Positions 24,799-32,095 of a DNA stretch of 64,000 nucleotides are shown piece after piece (position 1 is the stretch's first letter; the number at the start of each line of letters is the position of its first letter). The translations under genes were made by a program, and so were the position numbers. The stretch is from Trujillonella endophytica (GTDB lineage Bacteria; Actinomycetota; Actinomycetes; Mycobacteriales; Geodermatophilaceae), in contig NZ_JABGCI010000001.1 of the NCBI RefSeq assembly GCF_019799905.1, positions 1 to 64,000 of the forward strand. The letters run 5' to 3'. The notes under the pieces are model-generated. The model was not told where the DNA came from and did not search any database. It worked only from the letters and a program-made list of their open reading frames with translations.

Positions 24799-26675
24799 CC
24801 GAGACCCAGAAGGTGGACGCCGACCCCGTCCTCGTGGAGATCGTCGCGGGCACCCTAGCCGCGATCGAGCGCGAGGTGGAGACGGCGATCGGGCGCACGT
24901 CGCGCTCGCCGATGATCCGGGACGCGCACGACTTCCGTGCCGGCATCCACGACCGGCAGTTGCGCAAGCTCACCGGCCGCTCGTACTCGGCGCTGGTGCA
25001 CCCGGTGGTGCGCGACTACCCGATCGAGACGATGAACGTCGGTGACGTCTTCTTCCACAACGACGTCTACCTCTCCGAGGGCGGGATCGGGCACCTGCCC
25101 GACCTGTGCGTGACCGTTCCGGTGTTCGCGTCGGTCGACGGGGAGGCTGGGCCCGAACTGCAGGTCGTGGCCTTCGTGCAGGCCTTCGGCCACCACGACG
25201 ACATCGGCGGCTCGGTGCCGGGCTCGATGCCGTCGGCGGCGACGTCGGTGTTCGAGGAGGGGCTGATGGTCCCGCCGATCAAGCTGTGGGACCGCGGCGT
25301 GCCCAACGAGAGCGCGCTCAAGATCATGACCCGGAACTCGCGGATGCCCGACTCGCTGGCCGCGGACCTGGACGCGGAGTGCTCGGCGTGCCTGGCCGGC
25401 GCGCGGCGGCTGGGCGAGCTGTTCGACCGGTACGGCGTGGCCGCCGTGGAGGCCTGCTTCGAGGCCGTCCTGGCCAACTCCACCGAGGTGTACCGGCGGG
25501 AGATCCTGTCGCAGATCCCCGACGGCACCTACGTCTGGGAGGACTACGCCGAGCACGACGGCGTCGAGGAGCCCCAGCTCCACCGGCAGCGGATCACGCT
25601 GACCATGGACTCCTCCGCGGAGGTGCCGCTGGTCATCGACTTCACCGGCACCGGGCCGCAGGCCAAGGGCCCCATCAACCACTGCGGCGACTACGCCGAC
25701 GGCAACTTCCTGAAGAAGTGGCTGGCGCCGGTGCTGCGCAACCTCGCCGCGACGCCGGAGCGGATGGCGCAGCTCGACGTCAACGAGGGCGTCGTCCCGC
25801 TGATCGAGATGCGCTTCCCGGAGAAGGGCACGCTGCTCACCCCGATCTTCCCCGCGCCGACCAACGCGCGGACGTTCGTCATCCTGCGGCTGCTGGGTGT
25901 GCTGGCCGGGGTGCTGGCGAAGGCGACCGGCGGCCGGATGCCCGCCGACCAGGAGACGATCCGCTACACCGGCGTCTACGGCACCGACGCCGCGGGCCAG
26001 CCGTACCTCATGCGCGAGGTGCTGGGCGGCGGCTCGGGCGGGCGGTACTACGCCGACGGCGAGGACACCATCCACGTCGTCCCCGACTCCCGGAACCTGC
26101 CGACGGAGTTCACCGAGTCCCGCTTCCCGCTGCGGGTCGAGCGGCTCGGGCTGGCGGTGGACTCCGGCGGGCCGGGGCGGTACCGCGGCGGCTGCGGGTA
26201 CGAGAAGGACATCCGGGTGCTGCGCGACGCGCACTTCATGTCGATCGCCGACCGCTCCATCCTCGCCTGCTGGGGCGTCAACGGCGGCAGGGCGGGCCGG
26301 CCGTTCTCGATCACCGTCGACCCGGGCGGGCCCGACGAGCGCGAGGTCGACGCCCTCGCCGACGCCGAGCCGCTCCCGGCCGGCACGGTGGTCCGGATCC
26401 GGACCACCGGCGGCGGCGGCTGGGGCGACCCGCTGGAGCGGCCGGTCGGGGAGGTGCTGCGCGACATCGCGTGGCGCAAGGTGTCGGTGGCCGGTGCCCG
26501 CGCCGACTACGGCGTGGTCGTACGGGAGGACGGCTCGGCCGACGAGGACGCGACCGCGGCGCTGCGGGACGAGCTGCGCGCGGCGCGGACCGGCGACGAG
26601 CCGTTCTTCGACCGCGGCCCCGGCTACGCGCGCCTGTCCGGCGGGGCCGCGTTCAACGAGTTCGACGTCCTCTAG
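24795..26675 (+). CDS. hyuB: Hydantoinase/oxoprolinase family protein, subunit B
   Basis: A 626-residue partner of the upstream subunit, in the hydantoinase B/oxoprolinase family. Conserved segments include DFRAGIHDRQLRKLTGRSYSALVHPVV, GDVFFHNDVYLSEGGIGHLPDL, FGHHDDIGGSVPGSMPS (metal/active-site region), NHCGDYADGNFL and GPGRYRGGCGYEKDI. The length is normal. The GTG at 24795 overlaps the hyuA stop codon. A pair of inverted repeats follows the stop codon and probably ends the transcript. Confidence 0.87.
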   Translation: MTETQKVDADPVLVEIVAGTLAAIEREVETAIGRTSRSPMIRDAHDFRAGIHDRQLRKLTGRSYSALVHPVVRDYPIETMNVGDVFFHNDVYLSEGGIGHLPDLCVTVPVFASVDGEAGPELQVVAFVQAFGHHDDIGGSVPGSMPSAATSVFEEGLMVPPIKLWDRGVPNESALKIMTRNSRMPDSLAADLDAECSACLAGARRLGELFDRYGVAAVEACFEAVLANSTEVYRREILSQIPDGTYVWEDYAEHDGVEEPQLHRQRITLTMDSSAEVPLVIDFTGTGPQAKGPINHCGDYADGNFLKKWLAPVLRNLAATPERMAQLDVNEGVVPLIEMRFPEKGTLLTPIFPAPTNARTFVILRLLGVLAGVLAKATGGRMPADQETIRYTGVYGTDAAGQPYLMREVLGGGSGGRYYADGEDTIHVVPDSRNLPTEFTESRFPLRVERLGLAVDSGGPGRYRGGCGYEKDIRVLRDAHFMSIADRSILACWGVNGGRAGRPFSITVDPGGPDEREVDALADAEPLPAGTVVRIRTTGGGGWGDPLERPVGEVLRDIAWRKVSVAGARADYGVVVREDGSADEDATAALRDELRAARTGDEPFFDRGPGYARLSGGAAFNEFDVL

Positions 26676-26696
26676 GAACTCCCCCCCAGCGCTGTC

Positions 26697-26767
26697 GTGC
26701 TCTGCGTACCCGTGGACGCAGAGCACAGGGATTCTCTGTGCTCTGCCTCCCGGTGCACTCAGAGCAC
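26697..26767. repeat. Two consecutive inverted repeats built on GTGCTCTG/CAGAGCAC
   Basis: Arms 26697-26707 and 26716-26726 are perfect 11-bp complements around an 8-nt loop. A second pair, 26738-26745 and 26760-26767, repeats the 8-bp core with a 14-nt loop. The core therefore appears four times in alternating orientation within 71 bp. The element lies 22 bp after the hyuB stop, where it could act as a terminator. No other copy was noticed in the window. Confidence 0.65.
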
Positions 26768-26830
26768 GACGATGCGGGGAGTACCCCCGGACGCGTGGCC
26801 GGGCGTCCCGGGGCGGGGCAGGCTGGTCCC

Positions 26831-26965
26831 ATGAGCGAACCGCGCGAGGACGCCGACGAGCCGAACAACCTGCGCCCGGGTCAGCACGACGAGGGTGGCC
26901 ACGGCGGGATGGCCACGCGCGAGCTGGAGGCGAAGGAGAGGGAAGAGGCCGAGCGGGAGGACTGA
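26831..26965 (+). CDS. Small acidic hydrophilic protein, unknown
   Basis: A 44-residue protein, MSEPREDADEPNNLRPGQHD followed by EGGHGGMATRELEAKEREEAERED-like residues. It is rich in Glu, Asp and Arg, has no hydrophobic segment, and is probably disordered or a short helix at its C-terminus. CAGGCT lies 6 nt before the ATG, a leaderless pattern seen at other genes here. Such short acidic proteins are common in actinobacterial genomes and have no known function. The convergent XRE regulator gene ends 5 bp away. Confidence 0.55.
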   Translation: MSEPREDADEPNNLRPGQHDEGGHGGMATRELEAKEREEAERED

Positions 26966-26970
26966 GCCGG

Positions 26971-27753
26971 TCAGCCCGCCCTGCGGCGCAGGGCCTCGGC
27001 GGTCGCCGCGTCGGCGGGCAGGAACGCCTCGACGCTCAGCTCCGCGGCGGTGACGTCGACGGCGGTGCCGAAGGTGGTCACGGTGCTCACGAACGACAGG
27101 ACGCCGCCGTCGCCGGTGCGCAGCCGCAGCGGGACGACGATGCCGTCCGGCGTCGACCGGTCCACGGTGCCCGGCAGCGCGGAGAGCTCCCGGTGCAGCG
27201 CGGCCAGCCCGGGATCGCCGGTCAGGTGCGCCTCCCGGCCCAGCCGGTGCAGCACGTGCCCGCGCCACTGCGGCAGGTTGGCGATCCGCGGCGCCAGCCC
27301 CTCGGGGTGCAGGCTCAGCCGCAGCACGTTCACCGGCGGCTCCAGCAGATGCGCGGCCGCCCCCTCGACCAGCAGGGGGACGGTCGCGTTGGCCATGACC
27401 AGCTCCCACGCACGGTCGACGACCAGCGCCGGGTACGGCTCGTAGGCGGTCAGCACGAGATCCAGCGCGCGGGTGACCGCGGCCATGTCCGGGTGGTCCA
27501 GGTCGCGGTGCCCGTAGGCGGGGGCGAAGCCGGCGGCCAGCAGCAGCTCGTTGCGCTCCCGCAGCGGCACCTCCAGCTGCTCGGCCAGGTGCAGCACCAT
27601 GTCGCGGCTGGGCCGCGCGCGGCCGGTCTCGACGAAGCTCAGGTGCCGGGTGGACACCCCGGCCTCGCTCGCGAGGTCGAGCTGGGAGAGCCGGCGGCGC
27701 TGCCGCCAGTCGCGCAGCAGTCGTCCCACGGGCGGGTGCACGGCGGTGGTCAC
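26971..27753 (-). CDS. XRE-family transcriptional regulator with MmyB-like ligand domain
   Basis: A 260-residue regulator. An N-terminal helix-turn-helix covers residues 8-65 (LLRDWRQRRRLSQLDLASEAGVSTRHLSFVETGRARPS). A C-terminal MmyB-like domain follows (YEPYPALVVDRAWELVMAN, GTAVDVTAAELSVEAFLPAD), which in relatives binds fatty acids or other small lipophilic ligands. It is divergent from a membrane protein and a SnoaL-like protein. A TTACC-N5-GGTAA palindrome in the shared promoter region is its likely operator. Confidence 0.88.
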   Translation of the reverse strand: MTTAVHPPVGRLLRDWRQRRRLSQLDLASEAGVSTRHLSFVETGRARPSRDMVLHLAEQLEVPLRERNELLLAAGFAPAYGHRDLDHPDMAAVTRALDLVLTAYEPYPALVVDRAWELVMANATVPLLVEGAAAHLLEPPVNVLRLSLHPEGLAPRIANLPQWRGHVLHRLGREAHLTGDPGLAALHRELSALPGTVDRSTPDGIVVPLRLRTGDGGVLSFVSTVTTFGTAVDVTAAELSVEAFLPADAATAEALRRRAG

Positions 27754-27789
27754 GCCGCGGACGCTAGCGAGGCCAGGGTGCGCTGTCCC

Positions 27790-27804
27790 TTACCCGGCAG
27801 GTAA
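27790..27804. promoter_or_regulatory. Palindrome TTACC-CGGCA-GGTAA, candidate XRE operator
   Basis: A 15-bp inverted repeat in the 86-bp divergent region, 37 bp from the XRE start and 36 bp from the membrane-protein start. Its placement suggests autoregulation and control of the divergent pair. Confidence 0.45.
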
Positions 27805-27839
27805 TCGACGCCGTTCCCTCGGCTGGCCACGGTCGTGGC

Positions 27840-28238
27840 ATGACATCCACCACCGCCACCCGTCGTCCCCTCGACCTGCTCCGGCTGGTGCTCCGCCTGG
27901 ACGCCGCCGTCACCGGTGCCAACGGCGCCGCCTACCTGCTCGCCGCTCCCCTGCTGGACGACCTGCTCGGTGTCCCGTCCGGGGCGCTGCGCGGGCTCGG
28001 CGCCTTCCTGCTGGTCTACGCCGGCGGGCTCGCCCTCGTCGCCGCCCGTCCGGTCGTGTCCCCGGTCGCCACCGAGGCCGTCATCGGCGCCAACGTCCTG
28101 TGGGCGGTGGGCAGCGTCGCTCTCGTCGTCGCCGGTGGCTTCGCGCTCACCGGCGTCGGCACGGCCTGGGTGCTGCTGCAGGCCGCCGTCGTCGCGGGCT
28201 TCGCCGCGCTCCAGCTCACCGCCCTCCGCCGTCCGTGA
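27840..28238 (+). CDS. Four-helix membrane protein, unknown
   Basis: A 132-residue protein with about four hydrophobic helices (about 20-40, 47-68, 78-98 and 103-125) and short loops. It resembles small actinobacterial proteins annotated only as integral membrane. CACGGT lies 6 nt before the ATG and suggests a leaderless message. It is followed after 25 bp by a SnoaL-like gene with its own strong ribosome binding site. The pair is divergent from the XRE regulator, which probably represses it. Confidence 0.7.
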   Translation: MTSTTATRRPLDLLRLVLRLDAAVTGANGAAYLLAAPLLDDLLGVPSGALRGLGAFLLVYAGGLALVAARPVVSPVATEAVIGANVLWAVGSVALVVAGGFALTGVGTAWVLLQAAVVAGFAALQLTALRRP

Positions 28239-28263
28239 ACCACCCACCCCAGAGGAGAACCCC

Positions 28264-28626
28264 GTGACCGCCACTCCCACCCACGCCGAGCGCTACCTGG
28301 CCGCCTGGAACGAGATCGACCCCGCTGCCCGCCGGGCGGCCGTCGACGAGGTCTTCGCCGCCGACGCCAGGTACACCGATCCGCTGGTGGACGCGGAGGG
28401 CCGCGACGCCATCGACGCGACCATCGCCGCCGTCCAGCAGCAGTTCCCCGGGTTCGTCTTCCGGCTGGCCGGCCCGGCCGACGCCCACCACGACCAGGTG
28501 CGTTTCACGTGGCACCTGGGGCCGGAGGGCGCAGAGCCGCCGATCACCGGCTTCGACGTCGCGGTCGTCGACGGCGACGGCCGGATCCGCACGGTGCTCG
28601 GCTTCCTGGACCGGGTGCCGGGCTGA
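28264..28626 (+). CDS. SnoaL-like/NTF2-fold protein
   Basis: A 120-residue alpha+beta barrel protein of the SnoaL-like group. It begins VTATPTHAERYLAAWNEIDPAARRA and has DVFAADARYTDPL-type and DVAVVDGDGRIRTVLGFLDRVPG segments characteristic of the fold. The GTG at 28264 is preceded by AGAGGAGAA at the right distance. SnoaL-like proteins range from polyketide cyclases to hydrolases and isomerases, so the reaction cannot be named. Probably co-expressed with the upstream membrane protein. Confidence 0.82.
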   Translation: MTATPTHAERYLAAWNEIDPAARRAAVDEVFAADARYTDPLVDAEGRDAIDATIAAVQQQFPGFVFRLAGPADAHHDQVRFTWHLGPEGAEPPITGFDVAVVDGDGRIRTVLGFLDRVPG

Positions 28627-28634
28627 CCCCGGCC

Positions 28635-29108
28635 TCACCCCCCCCGGCGCCACCAGCGGCGCCGGGGTGGCTGCGGCAGCGGCTCCGGCTCGGGGGCCGG
28701 CGGCGGGCGGTCGCGCCGCCAGCCCTCGACGAGCGCCTCGACGTCGGCCAGGCCCGGCACCGGCGCCCACCGGCTCTCCTGCGGTCGGCGCCAGAAGGCC
28801 TCGACGCGCGCGTTGTAGTCCTCGGCCATGGCCCGGACGGCGTCCTCGCGGGTCAGCCGCGCCGCCCGCCCGGGCAGCTCGTCGCGCTCCCGGCGCAGCC
28901 GCAGACCCGGCGGCAGCATGTCCGCGGTCTCCACGCCCTCGCGGCGCGCCTTGGCCAGTGCCCAGTCGTAAGCGGTCTGCTCGGGGTCGATCCGCAGCGG
29001 CTCCCCCGCGCCCGGCAGGCCGGTGAAGGCCCCGCGCTCCTGCGCCTGCCTGATCTGCTGTTCCACCCACGTCTCGAAGGAGAGCCCCGTGGGCTTCCGG
29101 TCGGTCAT
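28635..29108 (-). CDS. DUF1992 (DnaJ-homologue subfamily C member 28-like) protein
   Basis: A 157-residue protein with the DUF1992 core: SFETWVEQQIRQAQERGAFTGLPGAGEPL at the N-terminus, then TAYDWALAKARREGVETADMLPPGLRLRRERDEL. The C-terminal 60 residues are Pro/Arg-rich and end RRRWWRRGG. The family also occurs fused to J-domain proteins and is thought to act with chaperones, but no activity is known. GGAGGG precedes the ATG at 29108, which sets the start. Confidence 0.85.
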   Translation of the reverse strand: MTDRKPTGLSFETWVEQQIRQAQERGAFTGLPGAGEPLRIDPEQTAYDWALAKARREGVETADMLPPGLRLRRERDELPGRAARLTREDAVRAMAEDYNARVEAFWRRPQESRWAPVPGLADVEALVEGWRRDRPPPAPEPEPLPQPPRRRWWRRGG

Positions 29109-29144
29109 CACCCTCCATGGTCCCCGGTCTGCGAGGGTCGGGCC

Positions 29145-29176
29145 ATGAGGACGAGGCCATGAGGACGAGGGCATGA
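29145..29176 (+). other. Two coupled five-codon mini-ORFs from a 14-bp tandem duplication
   Basis: ATG codons at 29145, 29159 and 29173 lie exactly 14 bp apart. The first two open MRTRP-stop and MRTRA-stop. Each stop overlaps the next ATG as ATGA, and the third ATG is the NUDIX start. Ribosomes could therefore reinitiate through two mini-ORFs before the NUDIX gene. The repeat unit is ATGAGGACGAGGNC. Confidence 0.6.
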
Positions 29177-29700
29177 GGACGACGAGCAGCCGCGAGGTCT
29201 ACCGCAACCCGTGGATCCGGGTGCGCGAGGACACCGTCGAGCGCGAGGACGGCTCGACCGGCGTCTACGGCGTGGTCGAGAAGCCTAACTTCGCGATCGT
29301 CCTCCCGGCGGAGCGGGACGGCTTCTGGCTGGTCGAGCAGTACCGCCACCCGGTCGGCCGCCGCGCGTGGGAGTTCCCGCAGGGCACGTGGGGCCAGGGC
29401 AGCGACGGGACGCCGGAGGAGCTCGCCCGCGCCGAACTCGCCGAGGAGACGGGCCTGCGCGCGGGCACGGTGCGCCACCTGGGCCACCTCGACCTCGCGT
29501 CCGGGATGTCGACCCAGGAGTTCGACGTGTGGCTGGCCACCGACCTGACCCCGGGGCCGACCGCCCGGGAGGCCACCGAGGCGGACATGCGGCACGCCCT
29601 CGTCCCCGAGGCCGAGCTGCGGACGATGGTCCGCGAGGGCCGCTTCACCGACGGCCCGTCGCTGGCGGCCTGGTCGCTGCTCCTCCTCGACCGCCTCTGA
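29173..29700 (+). CDS. NUDIX hydrolase, ADP-sugar pyrophosphatase-like
   Basis: A 175-residue NUDIX protein, expected to cleave nucleoside diphosphates linked to another moiety (ADP-ribose type). The Nudix helix is GTPEELARAELAEETGL, preceded by EFPQGTWG. The catalytic Glu residues in ELAEETG are kept, but the Arg of the canonical REUXEEXGU is Ala. This fits a known divergent actinobacterial group better than the classical pyrophosphatase. SREVYRNPWIRVREDTVEREDGSTGVYGVVE is the usual N-terminal sheet. Translation may be coupled to two upstream mini-ORFs. Confidence 0.85.
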   Translation: MRTTSSREVYRNPWIRVREDTVEREDGSTGVYGVVEKPNFAIVLPAERDGFWLVEQYRHPVGRRAWEFPQGTWGQGSDGTPEELARAELAEETGLRAGTVRHLGHLDLASGMSTQEFDVWLATDLTPGPTAREATEADMRHALVPEAELRTMVREGRFTDGPSLAAWSLLLLDRL

Positions 29701-29701
29701 C

Positions 29702-29762
29702 GGCCCCGGTGCAGGGGCCCGCCGCGAGGGAGCGAGCGGTGGGGGGCACCGGGGTCCTCCAT
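29702..29762 (-). repeat. Interspersed palindromic repeat, family B, copy 1
   Basis: Read on the minus strand, it begins ATGGAGGACCCC at the stop codon of the FMN reductase gene and ends CACCGGGGCC. The core GCGGCGGGCCCCTGCAC is shared with copies at 42912-42972 and 62061-62124. Terminal segments are inverted (GGACCCCGGTGC with GCACCGGGGCC), so it can fold. It lies between convergent genes. Confidence 0.75.
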
Positions 29763-30334
29763 CAGGCGGCGCGGAGGGAGCGCAGGGCGCCGGTGACGCG
29801 GAGCAGCTCGTCGAGCATCGCCTTGGCGCCGGCCTCGAGCTCGGCGTTGGCCGTGAAGACGCCGTCGTCGCCGAGGAACTGTGGGAAGAAGGGGATCGAC
29901 ACAGCCTCGGGCACCGGGTGCACGCGGAGGGCGGCCAGCACCGGCTTCAGCGCCGTCGCCGCGCGCAGGCCCGCCGACACCCCGCCGTAGGAGACCAGCC
30001 CCGCGGCCTTGTCGGCCCACTCGGCGTGCAGGTGGTCGAGCGCGTTCTTCAGCGACGCGGGGTAGGAGTGGTTGTACTCCGGCGTCACGAACACGAAGGC
30101 GTCACCCCGGGTGACCGTGGCGCTCCAGTCCCGCGTCGCCTGGTGCACGTACTGCCCGAGGCGGGGGTGGTTCGGCTCGTCGAACAGCGGCAGGCCCACC
30201 TCGGCCAGGTCCACGAGCTCCACGTCGAACCCGCCGTGCGCCCGCGCCGTCTCCTCGACCCAGCGGGCGATCGCGATGCCCTTCCGGCCGGGACGGGTGC
30301 TGGCGGCGACCACCTGCAGGACGGGACGGGACAC
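29762..30334 (-). CDS. NADPH-dependent FMN reductase
   Basis: A 190-residue flavodoxin-fold reductase of the NADPH_dep_FMN_red family (azoreductase/chromate reductase/SsuE-like). The FMN phosphate loop is ASTRPGRKG near the N-terminus, and the flavin-contact segment is FVTPEYNHSYPASLKNALDHL. SYGGVSAGLRA completes the site. The GTG at 30334 is chosen because GAGGAG precedes it; an upstream ATG would add 12 unconserved residues. The stop codon abuts an interspersed repeat. Confidence 0.9.
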   Translation of the reverse strand: MSRPVLQVVAASTRPGRKGIAIARWVEETARAHGGFDVELVDLAEVGLPLFDEPNHPRLGQYVHQATRDWSATVTRGDAFVFVTPEYNHSYPASLKNALDHLHAEWADKAAGLVSYGGVSAGLRAATALKPVLAALRVHPVPEAVSIPFFPQFLGDDGVFTANAELEAGAKAMLDELLRVTGALRSLRAA

Positions 30335-30468
30335 GGGTGCTCCTCGGGACGGCGTTGGTTGCGCTCTCAACCGAACACCCGGGACGGCGTCCGCGCCAGC
30401 CGCCGTGACCGACGTCGCAACCCCGCGCGCTCACGCCCGGGGCGGGCGGCGCGGCAGAGTGGACCCAC

Positions 30469-31944
30469 GTGCCACCCGCCCTGCTCTCGCTGCGCCCGAC
30501 CCGACCCGCCTGGCTGTCCCCCCGGGTCGCCCGCACCGAGGTGCTCGCCGGCCTCGTCGTCGCCCTCGCGCTGATCCCCGAGGCCATCAGCTTCTCGATC
30601 CTCGCCGGGGTCGACCCGCAGGTCGGGCTCTTCGCCTCGTTCACCATGGCGGTCGTCATCGCCTTGACCGGCGGCCGCCCGGCCATGATCAGCGCGGCCA
30701 CCGGGGCGATCGCCCTGGTCATCGCGCCGCTCGTGGCGGAGCACGGGCTCGGCCACCTCATCGCCGCGGTGATCCTCGGCGGGATCGTGCAGATCCTGCT
30801 GGCCGCCGCCGGGGTCGCGAAGCTGATGCGGTTCATCCCGCGCAGCGTCATGGTGGGCTTCGTCAACGCGCTGGCGATCCTCATCTTCAGCGCGCAGGTG
30901 CCGCACCTGCTCGGCGTCCCGTGGCTGGTCTACCCCATGGTGGCCGCGGGCCTGGCGATCATCTTCGGGCTCCCCCGCCTCACGACCGCCGTCCCGGCGC
31001 CGCTGATCGCGATCGTCCTGCTCACCGGCCTCACCGTGCTGGCCGGCTGGGAGCTGCCCGACGTCGGCGACGAGGGCGCGCTGCCCGACAGCCTGCCGTT
31101 CCTCGCGCTGCCCGACGTGCCGCTCACATGGGAGACGCTGACGATCGTCGCGCCGTACGCGCTCGGCGTGGCGTTCGTCGGGCTCATGGAGTCGCTGATG
31201 ACGGCGAAGCTGGTCGACGACATCACCGACACCCACTCGGACAAGACCCGCGAGTCGTGGGGCCAGGGCGTGGCCAACATCGTCACCGGCTTCTTCGGCG
31301 GCATGGGCGGCTGCGCCATGATCGGCCAGACGATGATCAACGTGCGGTCCGGTGCCCGGACCCGGCTGTCGACCTTCCTCGCCGGCGTCTTCCTGCTGCT
31401 GCTGGTCGTGGTCCTGGGCGACGTCGTCGCGATCATCCCCATGGCCGCCCTCGTCGCCGTGATGGTCTTCGTGTCGATCGCCACGTTCGACTGGCACAGC
31501 CTGCGCACGATCCACCGGATGCCCAAGAGCGAGACGACGGTGATGCTGGCGACCGTCGCTGTCACCCTGGTGACCCACAACCTGGCGATCGGCGTCGGCG
31601 TCGGTGTCCTGGTCGCCTGCGTGCTCTTCGCCCAGCGCATCGCGCACCTCGTCGACGTCCATCGTGTCGTCGAGGACGGCACCGCCCGGTACACGGTCGA
31701 CGGCGCGCTGTTCTTCGCGTCGAGCAACGACCTGTACACGCAGTTCCAGTACGCCGACGACCCCGCGGAGGTGGTGATCGACCTGTCGGACGCCCACGTC
31801 TGGGACGCCTCCACGGTGGCAGCCCTCGACGCGATCACGCACAAGTACGGGACCCGCGGCAAGCGGGTGCAGATCGTCGGCCTCGAGGGGCACTCGGCGG
31901 CTCGCTACGAACGGCACACCGGCCGCCTCACCGGAGCGCACTGA
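30469..31944 (+). CDS. SulP-family anion transporter with STAS domain
   Basis: A 491-residue secondary transporter of the SulP (SLC26) family for sulfate, bicarbonate or other anions. The transmembrane part covers about residues 20-385 (VALALIPEAISFSILAGVDPQVGLF, SAATGAIALV, FFGGMGGCAMIGQTMINVRSGARTRLS). A STAS domain covers about 400-485 (VVIDLSDAHVWDASTVAAL). GTG start. The gene is divergent from the FMN reductase. No sulfate-assimilation genes are adjacent; the GGMGGCAMIGQ type is common in bacterial bicarbonate/sulfate-type members, and the substrate cannot be fixed. Confidence 0.9.
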   Translation: MPPALLSLRPTRPAWLSPRVARTEVLAGLVVALALIPEAISFSILAGVDPQVGLFASFTMAVVIALTGGRPAMISAATGAIALVIAPLVAEHGLGHLIAAVILGGIVQILLAAAGVAKLMRFIPRSVMVGFVNALAILIFSAQVPHLLGVPWLVYPMVAAGLAIIFGLPRLTTAVPAPLIAIVLLTGLTVLAGWELPDVGDEGALPDSLPFLALPDVPLTWETLTIVAPYALGVAFVGLMESLMTAKLVDDITDTHSDKTRESWGQGVANIVTGFFGGMGGCAMIGQTMINVRSGARTRLSTFLAGVFLLLLVVVLGDVVAIIPMAALVAVMVFVSIATFDWHSLRTIHRMPKSETTVMLATVAVTLVTHNLAIGVGVGVLVACVLFAQRIAHLVDVHRVVEDGTARYTVDGALFFASSNDLYTQFQYADDPAEVVIDLSDAHVWDASTVAALDAITHKYGTRGKRVQIVGLEGHSAARYERHTGRLTGAH

Positions 31945-32095
31945 CCCCGGCCGCGATCCGATCGTGACTTGACCCCCGGGCGCGGCTCGTGCCGCTGACC
32001 GGCGGCGACGCAGAGCGTGGCGACCCTCCACCGAACGGGTGATCCGGTCCCCGGGAACGCAGCGGGGGGCGTGGGGAGCCCGCAGGCTGGCCGTC

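Noticed and set aside
24000..26675. An 891-residue HyuB with a long N-terminal extension
   Set aside because: The extension lies inside hyuA in another frame and is Arg-rich; HyuB proper starts at 24795.
26697..26767. A CRISPR-like array
   Set aside because: The repeated core is only 8-11 bp and alternates in orientation; it forms hairpins, not direct repeats with unique spacers. No cas genes are present.
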